Part shown: positions 7,760 to 16,930 of the stretch, piece by piece
How the letters are laid out: each line of letters opens with the position of its first letter
Position numbering within the stretch: position 1 is the first letter of the stretch
Source of the DNA: Micromonospora sp. WMMD1128
GTDB lineage: Bacteria; Actinomycetota; Actinomycetes; Mycobacteriales; Micromonosporaceae
DNA: 64,000 nt
Assembly (NCBI RefSeq): GCF_027497235.1
Contig: NZ_CP114902.1
Location: 5,358,001-5,422,000 of the forward strand
Direction: 5' to 3'
Notes under the pieces: generated by a model
What the model was told of the DNA's origin: nothing
The model's input: only the letters and a program-made list of their open reading frames with translations
Database searches by the model: none
Made by a program: the position numbers and the translations under genes

Positions 7760-8993
7760 CCTGTTCCTCCCCGTCGAGTCGCTTGTCGATGAGCGCGACC
7801 ACCTCGGCGCGGGCGGCGCCGACCAGTTCCTGGTATTCCTGTTCGTCGCGCCCGACGAGGGGGGCCGCCTCGGCGGGCGCGACGCCGAGCACGTCGGCCA
7901 GGACGAGGGCGACCCGTGGCAGCGGGGGCAGCCGCCGGACGGCCTGCGCGACCAGGTGCTTCAGCGGCATGTCGTCGGTCCACTCCGGCGGGTCGGTGCG
8001 CCACCACCCGGCCCACGGGTCGTCCTCGCCGGCGAACCACCACTGGAGCACGCCCTCGTCGGCCGGATCCGCCGAGACGAAGAGCAGCCCGTCGTCCGAC
8101 AACGCGTCGAGCAGCGCGGTCAGCACGGCGACCCGTGGTCGGGGCAGCCGTTCGCCGGCGGCGAGCCGGGCCAGCACGCGCGCCCAGACGGCGTCGAGCA
8201 CGGCCCCGGCACGGTCGTCGGTGGCGAACAGGTCGAGCGCGGCGGCGGTCGCCGGGTAGTCCCGGCGGAGCAGTTCGGTCGCCACGTCGAGGGTCGGTAT
8301 CTCCGCGTACCGGTCGGGGGGCAGCGGGGTGAGCGCGGCCGGCTGCCGTTCGACGGCCGCCAGCAGGGCGGCGAATTCGGGGTCGTCGTGGACGTCCGGC
8401 CCTTCGGCGTCTTCGTAGTAGCCGACGACGAACGACCGGACGAGGTCCTGCGGGACCGCCGCGTCGCCGGGACGGGCGGCGAGGAACATGCCGCGTTCCC
8501 GGGGCTCGTCGTCGCGTACCCGTGGTTGGACGAAGGGGACGGGCAGCAGGCCGAAGCCGGCGCGCTGGTAGAAGCGCAGCCGGGCGGCGGGGTCGCCGAA
8601 GTCACCGGCGGCGTGCGCGCGGGGGTCCTCGACCTCGGCGAGCACCACCTCGGCTTCGGCGCGCCGCCGCCACGCCGGCAACACGTGGTCGAGCAGGACC
8701 GCACCGACCCCGCTGCCCCGCAGGCCGGGGCGGACGGCCAGATAGCTCAGCAGCAGCACCCGCTCGAAGGTGTCGGTCACGATGACGCCGACGGGAGAGC
8801 CGTCGTGCAGGGCGACGGCGGCCCACGTCGCGTCGCACGTGGCGATGGAGTCGAAGCTCACCAGCTGGTCAGACGGGAAGCTGGGCTCGAGAACCTCCTG
8901 GTATGCCCGCCGCAGCAGCGCGGGGTCCGGATCCGTCGACAGGTCACGTAGATGGATCCGCCCGAGGGCCGCGTCGACGGTCGGCGGGATCAT
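7737..8993 (-). CDS. GNAT acetyltransferase fused to an ECF-sigma-like domain
   Basis: 418 residues from ATG at 8993 (GAGG 8 nt upstream; a GTG at 8999 is too close to it). Residues 1-180 form a GNAT domain: strand LLLSYLAVRPGLRGSGVGAVLL contains the R-G-x-G-x-G/A acetyl-CoA loop, and L-R-F-Y-Q-R-A-G-F closes the fold. Residues about 250-418 look like a degenerate ECF sigma factor. A segment RRLPPLPRVALVLADVLG near residues 365-383 matches region 4, and a W-W-rich linker precedes it. The operon partner is a ZAS-type zinc-finger protein, which supports the sigma reading. Whether the sigma-like part still binds core polymerase is unknown; the region 2 motif is weak. Confidence 0.65.
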   Translation of the reverse strand: MIPPTVDAALGRIHLRDLSTDPDPALLRRAYQEVLEPSFPSDQLVSFDSIATCDATWAAVALHDGSPVGVIVTDTFERVLLLSYLAVRPGLRGSGVGAVLLDHVLPAWRRRAEAEVVLAEVEDPRAHAAGDFGDPAARLRFYQRAGFGLLPVPFVQPRVRDDEPRERGMFLAARPGDAAVPQDLVRSFVVGYYEDAEGPDVHDDPEFAALLAAVERQPAALTPLPPDRYAEIPTLDVATELLRRDYPATAAALDLFATDDRAGAVLDAVWARVLARLAAGERLPRPRVAVLTALLDALSDDGLLFVSADPADEGVLQWWFAGEDDPWAGWWRTDPPEWTDDMPLKHLVAQAVRRLPPLPRVALVLADVLGVAPAEAAPLVGRDEQEYQELVGAARAEVVALIDKRLDGEEQDGRLPAL

Positions 8994-9049
8994 GTCCACA
9001 TCCTCAGCCCCGGATGACCCACCCCGCAAGTGGCCTGAAGTCTCGGGTG

Positions 9050-9418
9050 TCAGTGGTTGGGCGGGATCACCCGGAGATGGCCCCGGCGGCCCTGCTGGGG
9101 GGTCGGGGGCTTGGACTTGTCGTCCTCGGGCGGACGGGGTGGGGCCGGGCGGGCGGCCTCCCGGACCGCCTCGGCCAGCGCGACGAGGTCGTCTGTGGTG
9201 GGCGGCGGCGGCTCGAACTCGCCCTCGTGCCGCACCACGTCCCATCCGCGCGGCGCGGTCAGGCTGCGGGCGTGCTGCTCACACAGGTCATACGTGTGCG
9301 GCTCGGCGAACGCCGCGAGCGGGCCCACCACCGCCGTCGACTCGTTGTAGACATAGGTCAATGTGGCGACCGCTTGCCGGGGGCAGCCGTTACGGGAGCA
9401 GCGCCGTGGTGACCTCAC
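9050..9418 (-). CDS. DUF3499-family protein
   Basis: 122 residues. The N-terminus has C-S-R-N-G-C and, further on, Y-D-L-C-E-Q-H-A, giving a Cys4/His-like zinc-binding arrangement typical of DUF3499, an actinobacterial family usually sited beside a metallopeptidase-like gene and whiB2, exactly as here. The second half is low complexity, with poly-Pro and Lys/Asp runs. GTG start at 9418 without a clear ribosome-binding site. It is divergent from the next gene. Molecular role unknown; conserved linkage to WhiB2 suggests a part in cell division or development, but that is only association. Confidence 0.75.
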   Translation of the reverse strand: MRSPRRCSRNGCPRQAVATLTYVYNESTAVVGPLAAFAEPHTYDLCEQHARSLTAPRGWDVVRHEGEFEPPPPTTDDLVALAEAVREAARPAPPRPPEDDKSKPPTPQQGRRGHLRVIPPNH

Positions 9419-9574
9419 GTGCGGCAGGGTATCCCCATTACCGGGTTCGGCGCACCGCTTCGCGTTACGACACGCCCGTCATGGTGATCACAATCTGTCC
9501 GCCTCGGCGCACCGGCACGCCGGGCGGGCCGCGCGACGGCGAACGGGCCCGCTCACCGGGCTACCCTGTCGGTC

Positions 9575-10024
9575 ATGACGAGCCCGCAGAACCGCCGCCC
9601 CGGCTCCGGCCGGCGCACCCATCGCGACCGGCACGGTCGAGGGCTGCGCGGGCGGCTGGTGCCGGCCACCGTGCCGCTGGCCCGGACCAAGGCCGAGGTC
9701 TTCGACGACCTGGTGCTCGACACGGTGGAGACGCTCGAACGCCGGTTCGCCAAGGAGCTGGCCGGGGTGGAGTTCGCCGTCGAGGACGTGCCGCCGGATT
9801 TGAACGTCTACGACTCGGACGTGCTGGAGGACGGCGAGGTGCCGCTCGCCCGGCTCCTGCCGGGCCGCCCCGGCCGGCAGGAGGTGCCGCCGCGCATCGT
9901 GCTCTACCGGCGGCCACTGGAGTTCCGCGCGATGGACCGGGAGGACCTGGCGGATCTCGTGCACGACGTGATCATCGAGCAGGTGGCGAACCTGCTCGGG
10001 GTCGACCCCGACGAGTTGGCCTGA
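9575..10024 (+). CDS. metallopeptidase-family (zincin-like) protein with degenerate active site
   Basis: 149 residues, ATG at 9575. A basic N-terminal tail (Arg-rich, residues 5-27) precedes a domain with FDDLVLDTVETLERRF, VEFAVEDVPPD and a C-terminal L-V-H-D-V-I-I-E-Q-V-A-N-L-L-G. In the wider family the last segment carries HExxH-type zinc ligands; here it reads H-D-V-I-I, so the glutamate and second histidine are missing, as I recall for other actinobacterial members. It therefore may not be an active protease. It lies between DUF3499 and whiB2, a conserved trio, and is convergent with whiB2. Confidence 0.75.
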   Translation: MTSPQNRRPGSGRRTHRDRHGRGLRGRLVPATVPLARTKAEVFDDLVLDTVETLERRFAKELAGVEFAVEDVPPDLNVYDSDVLEDGEVPLARLLPGRPGRQEVPPRIVLYRRPLEFRAMDREDLADLVHDVIIEQVANLLGVDPDELA

Positions 10025-10077
10025 CCCACGTCGACCCACGGGCCGGGCGGCCCCCACCGCCCCGGCCCGTACGCGGG

Positions 10078-10338
10078 TCAGGCGGCGACGCGCCGCTTGA
10101 GCTTGCGCCGCTCCCGTTCGGAGAGGCCGCCCCAGATCCCGAACCGCTCGTCGTGGCCGAGCGCGTACTCCAGACATTCCGTCTTGACTTCACACCGCGA
10201 GCAGATGCGCTTCGCCTCGCGGGTCGAGCCGCCCTTCTCGGGAAAGAACGCCTCCGGGTCGGTCTGCGAGCAGAGCGCCCGCTCCTGCCACTCCGGCGCG
10301 TTCCCGAGCAGGTCGGCCACCTCGAGCTGGCCGTCCAT
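10078..10338 (-). CDS. whiB2: WhiB-family iron-sulfur transcription factor, WhiB2/WhmD type
   Basis: 86 residues. Four cysteines at 23, 46, 49 and 55 (C-x22-C-x2-C-x5-C) bind a [4Fe-4S] cluster, followed by the turn FGIWGGL and a basic tail RERRKLKRR that contacts DNA. ATG at 10338 is chosen because AAGGAGG lies 6 nt upstream; the TTG one codon earlier is too close to it. The sequence matches the WhiB2/WhmD (Streptomyces WhiB) branch, which controls septation and sporulation together with WhiA. A leader region of about 450 bp upstream contains a perfect palindrome that could be an operator. Confidence 0.92.
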   Translation of the reverse strand: MDGQLEVADLLGNAPEWQERALCSQTDPEAFFPEKGGSTREAKRICSRCEVKTECLEYALGHDERFGIWGGLSERERRKLKRRVAA

Positions 10339-10453
10339 CAATTGCCTCCTTGTCGCGCACCGGCGTCATTCGCCGCTGCAACCCCCCACGCGAAAGGCGT
10401 GCGTGTCCGTACGGGCACGATTTGATGCGTTCCGTGCGAACAACCCCATTCAA

Positions 10454-10469
10454 ATTACACGCGTGTAAT
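10454..10469. promoter_or_regulatory. perfect 16-bp palindrome, BldD-like operator candidate
   Basis: ATTACACGCGTGTAAT is its own reverse complement. The half-sites TTACAC / GTGTAA fit the BldD half-site pattern TNACNC / GNGTNA, but the two are separated by 2 bp here rather than the 1 bp of the published consensus as I remember it. It lies about 115 bp upstream of the whiB2 start. BldD is known to control whiB in Streptomyces, so the location makes sense. Confidence 0.5.
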
Positions 10470-10745
10470 GCGTGCGCCGTCAAGCCAAACTTGATAATGG
10501 AGTCGCCCTCCCGACACGACCGGGACGACCGCTGCGGTCGCCCGTAGCCTCGCAACCTGCCCTATCGATTCAGACCCCGGACGAGTAACGCCCCTGCCGG
10601 CGAGTTGCCCCAAGTTTTCTGCCGTGGCGCGACACCGGCGGGCCGACCGGGCACCCCCGCCGGCCGTCGCCCCAAGATCACCAATGGTGGGGGAAAGGGT
10701 AACGCGCTCGACCGGGTATCGCTCGTCGAGCCGGCCAACGTCGAC

Positions 10746-10776
10746 CGCGCCCCGTCCAACATGTGGACGGGGCGCG
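10746..10776 (-). terminator. strong hairpin after the DUF4331 operon
   Basis: Perfect 13-bp stem CGCGCCCCGTCCA / TGGACGGGGCGCG with a 5-nt loop. An outer 8-bp stem TCGACCGC / GCGGTCGA (10741-10748 with 10790-10797) reaches to the stop codon of the gene ending at 10798. No T-tract follows. Placement directly downstream of the operon suggests a terminator that isolates whiB2. Confidence 0.6.
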
Positions 10777-10797
10777 TAGGGTGGACGGAGCGGTCGA

Positions 10798-11142
10798 TCA
10801 GTCGTTTCTGGTCGGTGAGCTGGTCGGCCAGACGAACTCGGCGATCGACCCGCCGGGGACGGAAATCGTGCCGGCGGGCGTGTCCTCGTCCCACCAGACG
10901 GTATAAACGCCCGCTTCCAGGTCCGGGTAGACCGCACTGTGGAACACGCCGTCCTGGACATGCCGTTCCCGCACAGCGGAGTGGGTACGCGGGCCGTCCC
11001 GGTCCGCACGGCTGATCTCGATCTCGCGCCCGTGCAGGTCCCGCCCGGTGTGGATGATCAGCGCGCCGGAGTCGCCACCGAGGTCCAGCATGACGCTGCC
11101 ACTGAACGACGGCCCGAGGTCGTGGTGCCGGTGGTTGTGCAT
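10798..11142 (-). CDS. small hypothetical protein linked to DUF4331 gene
   Basis: 114 residues, ATG at 11142, starting 11 nt after the stop of the DUF4331 gene and so probably co-transcribed. The N-terminus is His-rich (MHNHRHHD) and the body is strand-rich (VMLDLGGDSGALIIHTGRD, VYTVWWDED, IAEFVWP), consistent with a small all-beta fold. No signal peptide. I know such genes as neighbours of DUF4331 in actinobacteria but no function. The His cluster may bind metal. Confidence 0.55.
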   Translation of the reverse strand: MHNHRHHDLGPSFSGSVMLDLGGDSGALIIHTGRDLHGREIEISRADRDGPRTHSAVRERHVQDGVFHSAVYPDLEAGVYTVWWDEDTPAGTISVPGGSIAEFVWPTSSPTRND

Positions 11143-11153
11143 CCCGCGCCCCG

Positions 11154-12551
11154 TCAGGACTTCTTCGCCGGCGGGTTGTTGAACCCGTCGTACGGCGTAC
11201 CGAGGAACGGGAAGTCGGCGAGGAACGGCGCGGTCACGTCGGTGGCGTCCAGACCCGGCGTGACGGCCGCCGCCGCCGCGTCCGGCTTGAACGTCTTGTC
11301 CACAAGCGGCACGGTGAGTCCGGCGATCGCCCGCAGCGCGATCGTCACCACGTCGTCACCGACCCGCCGGCCGTTCGGGAAGCCGGCCAGGTCGCCGCCG
11401 AGCACCCCGAACCGGTCCGGCTTGGCGCTGGGTCGGATCGCCGTGTTCAACCGCAACATGTCGGCCTGCGTGTCGCCGGTGGTGTTGGCGAAGCCGTTGA
11501 TCAGCCCGGCCGGTACGCCGGTCAGCAGGATCGCCACCAGATCGGCACGCGGCTTCTTCGCCTTGTTCAGCTTTTCCAGGTTCGGAAACACCCCCGGGTA
11601 GAGCACCGGCAGCAATGCGGCCAGCTCCGGCCGCTCGACGAACCCGGCGAACCGCTTGTCGTCCGACGGCGGCAACGTGTTCCACAGGTCCTTCTTGGAC
11701 ATCGGCACGATGACCTCGTTGAACAACGGGTTGCCGAGGCGTGACACCTGGACGAAGGGGCCGGTGGCGGTGTCCGCCGACACCCGGTCCCCGAGCACCC
11801 GGACCTGCTGGCGGGACGCGCTGGTCCAGACGCCGATGGTGGACGCGCGGTCGGCGTAGCCGTACCGGCTGGCCTTGCGGCGGACCTTGCTCAACGGCAC
11901 CTGGACGGCGATGCTGTGCACGTTCAACCGGTCCAGCGCGTTGACCGGCTCACCCTCGGTCTTGAACAGCTTCTTGCCGGCCACGTGCAACTGCTGGAAC
12001 GGCCGCAGCGTGCCCAGGTCGAACACCGCGCCCAGGTCGACGAAGAAACCGTCGGCCCGCTGGCCGGCGAAGACCTTCTCCCCGGTGGACAGCTTGAACG
12101 TGGCCTGCCGCACCAGGTTCTGGTAGTTCGGCGTGGACAGCGGGCCGACGTTGCACGGCGGGCAGGGCAACTTGTTCGCCAGCACGTGCTCGCGGCCGTC
12201 CGCCACCCGGGTCAGCTTGTAGAACTGCCGCCGGTTCCAGTTCTTGCTGTCGAGCGACTCGATCGGGCCGGTGTTGTAGAGAAAGCTGTTCTGGTTCGTG
12301 ATCTCGGTGGTGAACTCGAAGCGGTACGTGACGTCCGGGTAGCCGTCGCCGTCGTTGTCGACGTGGATCTCGTACCGCACGTCGTCGCCGAACTCGAAGA
12401 AGTTGGGACCGCCGGACGGAAGCTGAACCGGCACGTAGTTGGCGATCAACGTGACCGTGTCGGGTCGGCTCGGGCTGACGAACGCGTACAGGTCGGAGCT
12501 GTCGGCGACCGGATCCTTGGCGATTTCCGGGGCCTCGCGGTGAGAGGACAT
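11154..12551 (-). CDS. DUF4331 family protein
   Basis: 465 residues beginning MSSHREAPEIAKDPVADSSD, the hallmark start of DUF4331, with D-L-Y-A-F-V-S-P next and a D-N-D-G-D-G-Y-P-D acidic loop near residue 68 that may bind calcium. The protein is full length for the family and lacks a signal peptide. Function is not established. It follows a Tat-signal small protein (71 bp upstream) and precedes a small His-rich protein, all on one strand. ATG at 12551 has only a distant GAAGG ahead of it. Confidence 0.85.
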   Translation of the reverse strand: MSSHREAPEIAKDPVADSSDLYAFVSPSRPDTVTLIANYVPVQLPSGGPNFFEFGDDVRYEIHVDNDGDGYPDVTYRFEFTTEITNQNSFLYNTGPIESLDSKNWNRRQFYKLTRVADGREHVLANKLPCPPCNVGPLSTPNYQNLVRQATFKLSTGEKVFAGQRADGFFVDLGAVFDLGTLRPFQQLHVAGKKLFKTEGEPVNALDRLNVHSIAVQVPLSKVRRKASRYGYADRASTIGVWTSASRQQVRVLGDRVSADTATGPFVQVSRLGNPLFNEVIVPMSKKDLWNTLPPSDDKRFAGFVERPELAALLPVLYPGVFPNLEKLNKAKKPRADLVAILLTGVPAGLINGFANTTGDTQADMLRLNTAIRPSAKPDRFGVLGGDLAGFPNGRRVGDDVVTIALRAIAGLTVPLVDKTFKPDAAAAAVTPGLDATDVTAPFLADFPFLGTPYDGFNNPPAKKS

Positions 12552-12622
12552 GGCGGACCAAACCTTCGTCGGGGGACGTGAGTCGGACCGGCGCCGGGAG
12601 CCCGCGCCGGGAGGGAGCGGGA

Positions 12623-12913
12623 TCAGCGACGGGCGGCGCGCACCAGACGGTCGGCCAGACCGCGGTCGCGTACCTGGACCCGGGTCGTGCCGACGAAGAC
12701 GTCCATCGTGCCGGTGGCGGCGTCCCGGAGATGGACCACGATCGGCTCGTCCCGCCGGCTCGCGGACGGGGAGTTCTGGGCGGCGGACAGGCCCGGCACG
12801 GTGAGGGCAGCCGCGCCGAGCGTGGCGCTCGCGGCGGCGGTAAGCGTCTGCCGGCGCGTCAACCGCGGCCAGGTCCGCCGCTTGGGCGCGTCGGTGGTCT
12901 CGTCAGAGCTCAT
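12623..12913 (-). CDS. small Tat-exported hypothetical protein
   Basis: 96 residues from ATG at 12913, with GGAAAGG 6 nt upstream. The N-terminal region carries a twin-arginine signal (L-T-R-R-Q-T-L followed by a hydrophobic Ala/Leu stretch ending near GLSAA). The mature part of about 50 residues reads EPIVVHLRDAATGTMDVFVG and ends in a basic helix. It seems to be the first gene of the DUF4331 operon. Similar Tat-signal small proteins are frequent in Streptomyces and Micromonospora, but I know no function. Confidence 0.65.
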   Translation of the reverse strand: MSSDETTDAPKRRTWPRLTRRQTLTAAASATLGAAALTVPGLSAAQNSPSASRRDEPIVVHLRDAATGTMDVFVGTTRVQVRDRGLADRLVRAARR

Positions 12914-13063
12914 CGGCAACCTTTCCGGACCGGCGCCGTAGCGCCGCGGGGGCCGGGCACCCGGACGCCGCCGGATCCCCGGGCTGGGGTCACCGGCGGC
13001 GGTCCTCGCCGCAACCGCCGCCGGCATCCACAGGTACGGCGCGGGGCGGAAAAAGGTTCGACG

Positions 13064-15583
13064 TCAGGCGTCGACGTGACCGTACGCGGTCGTCCGCTTG
13101 CGGAACGGCCGCCCGGCCGCCGTGGCGATCCCCCGCAACTGCTCCTCGGTACGCGCCGAACCGTTGCCCGAGCCGGCCATCCGGGAGATGGTCTCCTCCA
13201 TCAGCGTGCCGCCGAGGTCGTTGCAGCCGCCCCGCAACATCTCCACCGTGCCGGCGTCGCCGAGCTTCACCCACGAGCACTGGATGTTGTCGATCCGGCC
13301 GTGCAGCAGCAACCGGGCCATCGCGTGCACCACCCGGTTCTCCCGCCAGGTCGGCCCCGGACGGGCGATCCCGGCCAGGTAGATCGGCGCGTTGGTGTGC
13401 ACGAAGGGCAGCGCCACGAACTCGGTGAAACCACCGGTGCGGTCCTGCACCCCGGCCAGCACCCGGAAGTGGGCCAGCCACTGGCCGGGATGGTCGACGT
13501 GGCCGTACATCATCGTGGAGCTGGACCGGATGCCCAGCTCGTGGGCCGTGCTGACCACCTCGACCCAGGCGGAGGCCGGCAGTTTGCCCTTGGTGAGCAC
13601 CCAGCGCACGTCGTCGTCGAGGATCTCGGCGGCGGTGCCCGGGATGGTGTCCAGACCGGCCTCGCGCAGGCGGCCCAGCCATTCCCGCACCGGCACGCCC
13701 GCCTTGGCCGCGGCGGTGACGATCTCCATCGGGGAGAACGCGTGCACGTGCATCCCCGGCACCCGCGCCTTGATCGCGCGGACGATGTCGGCGTAGCCGG
13801 TGACCGGCATCTTCGGGTCGATGCCGCCCTGGAGGCAGACCTCGGTGGCGCCGCCCGCCCACGCCTCCTCCGCCCGGTCGGCCACCTGCTCCAGGGAGAG
13901 CCGGAACGCGTCGGCGTCGCTCTCCCGCTGGGCGAACGCGCAGAACCGGCAGCCCACGTAGCAGACGTTCGTGAAGTTGATGTTCCGGTTCACCACGTAC
14001 GTCACGTCGTCGCCGACCGCGTCCCGGCGCGCGTCGTCGGCGATCCGGCACAGCTCGTCGAGCGCCGGCCCGTCCGCGCCGAACAACGCCAGCGCCTTCG
14101 CCTCGTGCGCCGGCGCCAGCAACGCGGCCGGGTCGTCCGCCGCCAGCCGCAGGCCCGCGCGCAGGTCGCCGTCCGCGCCGTCGTTTCCGGGTACGCCGAC
14201 CGGGCGGGTGATCTTGTTGGCCACCTCGGACCAGTCGCCGTAGACGCTGTCGAAGTCGCCCCGCCGGTCCTCGGTGCGCCCGGTGACGTCGATGGTGGCG
14301 TGCAGGTCGGTCCGGCCGCCGAAGACCTCCTCCGGCTCCTGCCAGGGCCGCCCCACCGGACGGGCCTCCTCCACCGCCAGCCCGGTGACCGGGTCGGCGA
14401 GCGCGGTGACGTGCGGCACCAGGCGCGGGTCCAGCCACGGCTCGCCGGCCCGCACGTACTCCGGGTAGACGGTCAACCGCTCGCGCAGCGTGAACCCGGC
14501 GCTCGCGGTACGGGCGGCCAACTCGTCCAGGTGCGGCCAGGGCCGCTCCGGGTTGACGTGGTCGGGCGTGACCGGCGAGACACCGCCCCAGTCGTCGATG
14601 CCGGCGCGCAGCAGCAGGTCGTACTCGCCGGCGATGAGGTTCGGCGGCGCCTGGATGCGGGCCTTCGGGCCGAGCAGCAGCCGGGCCACCGCCACGGTGG
14701 CGGCCAGGTCGTGCAGCTCCGCGTCCGGCATGCCGCGCATCGCGGTGTCCGGCTTGGCGCGGAAGTTCTGCACGATCACCTCCTGGAGGTGGCCGTACTC
14801 CCGCATCGCGCGGCGGATCGCGAAGAGCGCGTCGACCCGCTCGGTGAGGTTCTCGCCGATGCCGATCAGGATGCCCGTGGTGAACGGCACGCCGACCCGG
14901 CCGGCGTCGTCGAGCACCCGCAGCCGGACCGCGGGCTCCTTGTCCGGCGAGCCGAAGTGCGGGCCGCCCGGCTCCGACCAGAGCCGGGTCGCGGTGGTCT
15001 CCAGCATCATGCCCATGCTCGGCGCGACCGGTTTGAGCCGCTGCAACTCCGACCAGGAGAGCACGCCCGGGTTCAGGTGCGGCAGCAGGCCGGTCTCCTC
15101 CAGCACCGCCACCGCGCAGGCACGCAGGTAGTCGAGCGTCGAGTCGTACCCCCGCTCGTCCAGCCACCGCCGGGCCGCCGGCCACCGCTCCTCCGGACGG
15201 TCGCCGAGCGTGAACAGCGCCTCCTTGCAGCCCTGCGCGGCGCCCTCGCGGGCGATCGCCAGCACCTCGTCGCGCTCCAGGTAGGCGGCGGGCAGCCGGT
15301 GCGGCACGGTGGCGAACGTGCAGTAGTGGCAGCGGTCCCGGCAGAGCCGGGTCAGCGGCACGAAGACCTTCTTGGAGTAGGTGACCACGCCGGGCCGGCC
15401 GGCCTCCCGCAGCCCGGCGTCGCGGATGTCACCGGCGACGCGGAGCAACTCGTCAAGCGCCGTGCCCCGCGCGGTGAGCAGCGCGGTCGCCTCACCCATG
15501 TCGAGCGCCCGCCCGGTGGCGGCGCGGCCGAGCGCCCGCCGGACCTCGGCCCCGTTCGGAACGCGCCCACCGTGATCACCCAT
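13064..15583 (-). CDS. fbiC: bifunctional FO synthase (CofG + CofH)
   Basis: 839 residues. Two radical-SAM halves: the N-terminal (CofG) half has C81-x3-C85-x2-C88 (CRDRCHYC) and the C-terminal (CofH) half has C-Y-V-G-C-R-F-C near residue 540. Together they make FO, the deazaflavin core of coenzyme F420, from tyrosine and 5-amino-6-ribitylamino-uracil. Length and order match actinobacterial FbiC. ATG at 15583. The partner genes fbiA and fbiB lie 1.4 kb away on the other strand, so most of the F420 pathway is here. The copy-A repeat lies just upstream, at 15609-15668. Confidence 0.97.
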   Translation of the reverse strand: MGDHGGRVPNGAEVRRALGRAATGRALDMGEATALLTARGTALDELLRVAGDIRDAGLREAGRPGVVTYSKKVFVPLTRLCRDRCHYCTFATVPHRLPAAYLERDEVLAIAREGAAQGCKEALFTLGDRPEERWPAARRWLDERGYDSTLDYLRACAVAVLEETGLLPHLNPGVLSWSELQRLKPVAPSMGMMLETTATRLWSEPGGPHFGSPDKEPAVRLRVLDDAGRVGVPFTTGILIGIGENLTERVDALFAIRRAMREYGHLQEVIVQNFRAKPDTAMRGMPDAELHDLAATVAVARLLLGPKARIQAPPNLIAGEYDLLLRAGIDDWGGVSPVTPDHVNPERPWPHLDELAARTASAGFTLRERLTVYPEYVRAGEPWLDPRLVPHVTALADPVTGLAVEEARPVGRPWQEPEEVFGGRTDLHATIDVTGRTEDRRGDFDSVYGDWSEVANKITRPVGVPGNDGADGDLRAGLRLAADDPAALLAPAHEAKALALFGADGPALDELCRIADDARRDAVGDDVTYVVNRNINFTNVCYVGCRFCAFAQRESDADAFRLSLEQVADRAEEAWAGGATEVCLQGGIDPKMPVTGYADIVRAIKARVPGMHVHAFSPMEIVTAAAKAGVPVREWLGRLREAGLDTIPGTAAEILDDDVRWVLTKGKLPASAWVEVVSTAHELGIRSSSTMMYGHVDHPGQWLAHFRVLAGVQDRTGGFTEFVALPFVHTNAPIYLAGIARPGPTWRENRVVHAMARLLLHGRIDNIQCSWVKLGDAGTVEMLRGGCNDLGGTLMEETISRMAGSGNGSARTEEQLRGIATAAGRPFRKRTTAYGHVDA

Positions 15584-15608
15584 CCCCCCAGCCTATGCAC
15601 CCCGCTCA

Positions 15609-15668
15609 GGTGTAAGGAGGGGGCCCTTGTTAACGCATTCGGTAGAGGAGGGGCCCCCGCTTAACACC
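15609..15668 (+). repeat. interspersed double-hairpin repeat, copy A
   Basis: A 60-bp element starting GGTGTAAGG and ending TTAACACC. It consists of two half-units joined by a GCATTCGGTAGA-like linker. Each half is an imperfect palindrome around GGGGCCC(C) with TAAG/CTTA-type flanks, so it could fold into two tandem hairpins. Copies B, C and D lie at 27199, 27300 and 63545. This copy lies 60 bp past the stop of the 15728-16831 gene. Confidence 0.8.
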
Positions 15669-15727
15669 CCGCACGGCGCAGCAGCGGGCGAGCGGCGGGA
15701 AGGCCGCCGCCCGCCGCTCGCTCTGGC

Positions 15728-16831
15728 TCATCGGGGCTGGTTCGGGTCCTCGCGGTCGAAGCGCTGGGTGCGCTCGTCGTCGGCCGGGGACGCCGACTGG
15801 CCCGGTTCCCCGGGCTGGCGCGGGATCGCCTGGGTCGGGTCGGCCGACGGCGGCTGGCCGAACGGCGGCGCCGGCGGCGTCGAGCCGGGCTGGGACCCCG
15901 CCGACGGGCTGCCGGGCTGGGACCCGGCCGACGGGGCACCGGACTGCGGACCGTCGAACGGCGAGCCGGGCTGCGGGCCGCCGAACTGCGGACCGGCCTG
16001 CGGGCCGCCGAACTGCGGACCGGCCTGCGGGCCGCCGAGCTGCGGACCGGCCTGCGGGCCGCCGAACTGCGGACCGGGCTGCGGGCCGCCGAACGGCGGG
16101 GCCGACTGCGGGGCGTGCGGCGGGGCGGTGTTGAACGGCGGCGCCGACTGCGGCTGGCCGTATGGGCCTGCCTGCGGCCAACCGGGCTGCGGCGGCGCGC
16201 CCGCCTGCGGGTAGCCCGCCGACGGGTGACCGGGCTGCGCTGGCACACCGGCCGGCGGGTACCCGCCCGGAGCCGGGTAGCCGCCGGGCTGCTGCGGCCA
16301 CCCGGGCTGGGCCTGGCCGTAGACGCCGGGCTGCGGCTTGGGCTTCGGCACGTAGTAGAGCGTGCGCCAGAGTTTGAACACCACGTACGCGGCGACCGCG
16401 AAGATCGCCAGCCAGGCCGCCCGGGTGAGCAGCCCGAGGAACGCATCGAGCACCTCACCGTCGGCGAGCCGGCCGAGGAGCCAGATCAGGAACGTCAGCA
16501 CCCCGAACACGGCGGATACGCCGTACTCGATCAGCGCCACCAGGGTGATCAGTTTCGCCTTCGCCAGCGTCGGGCGAATGTGCGTGGCGAGGAGGACGGC
16601 GAGCAGCGGCAGGACCGTCGCCTCCAGGCCGACGAAGGCGTAGAAGGTGCTGCCGGCCCGGCTGCCGAACGTGCTGTAGTCGTCGACCGGCACCAGCAGG
16701 CGCAGCAGGCCGACGAAGAGCAGCACGGCGTTCGCGCCGAGCAGGACGAGCGCGGCCAGTTCGCGCAGCGGCTTGGTCAGTTGGCTGGCCTGCGCGGCGT
16801 CACCGGACGCGGGCTCGGCGGGGCTGGTCAC
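15728..16831 (-). CDS. multispan membrane protein with Pro/Gly/Gln repeat tail
   Basis: About 367 residues from GTG at 16831 (GGGGGAG just upstream). Residues 20-165 hold about four or five membrane spans ([29 protein letters not shown], and further ones). From about residue 175 the protein is low complexity: Pro/Gly/Gln/Ala-rich, including about five copies of a 9-residue unit such as FGGPQAGPQ. The end is acidic ([12 protein letters not shown]). Such cytoplasmic proline-rich tails are common in actinobacterial membrane proteins, but the function here is unknown. Divergent from fbiA across about 100 bp. Confidence 0.7.
   Translation of the reverse strand: MTSPAEPASGDAAQASQLTKPLRELAALVLLGANAVLLFVGLLRLLVPVDDYSTFGSRAGSTFYAFVGLEATVLPLLAVLLATHIRPTLAKAKLITLVALIEYGVSAVFGVLTFLIWLLGRLADGEVLDAFLGLLTRAAWLAIFAVAAYVVFKLWRTLYYVPKPKPQPGVYGQAQPGWPQQPGGYPAPGGYPPAGVPAQPGHPSAGYPQAGAPPQPGWPQAGPYGQPQSAPPFNTAPPHAPQSAPPFGGPQPGPQFGGPQAGPQLGGPQAGPQFGGPQAGPQFGGPQPGSPFDGPQSGAPSAGSQPGSPSAGSQPGSTPPAPPFGQPPSADPTQAIPRQPGEPGQSASPADDERTQRFDREDPNQPR
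15971..16105 (-). repeat. 27-bp tandem coding repeat
   Basis: About five head-to-tail copies of a 27-bp unit that starts CTGCGGGCCGCCGAACTGCG on the plus strand, with a few base changes between copies. It encodes the 9-residue Pro/Gly/Gln unit of the membrane protein. Prone to copy-number change by slippage. Confidence 0.8.
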
Positions 16832-16930
16832 GGACTCCCCCAGGGGACGAAAGCGGACAGTTGGCGAAGTGAGCCTAGTCTCTCCGGCCACCGGGCGATC
16901 GACGGCGGCACGTGCGGAAGGATGGACGGC

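Larger units (their letters stand above)
10339..10797 (-). promoter_or_regulatory. long non-coding region upstream of whiB2
   Basis: 459 bases without a convincing gene between whiB2 and the end of the gene upstream. It holds the whiB2 ribosome-binding site (10343-10349 on the plus strand), the 16-bp palindrome at 10454-10469, AT-richer sequence than the surroundings near 10430-10500, and a strong hairpin at 10746-10776. Long leaders are usual for developmental whiB genes. I cannot place a -10/-35 pair with confidence. Confidence 0.6.

Noticed and set aside
12578..15664. A 1028-codon plus-strand frame across fbiC
   Set aside because: Antisense to the well-supported fbiC gene; product is low complexity with no recognisable domain.
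15971..16105. Regular repeats that might be a CRISPR array
   Set aside because: Units are head-to-tail without spacers, in frame within a gene, so they are coding repeats.
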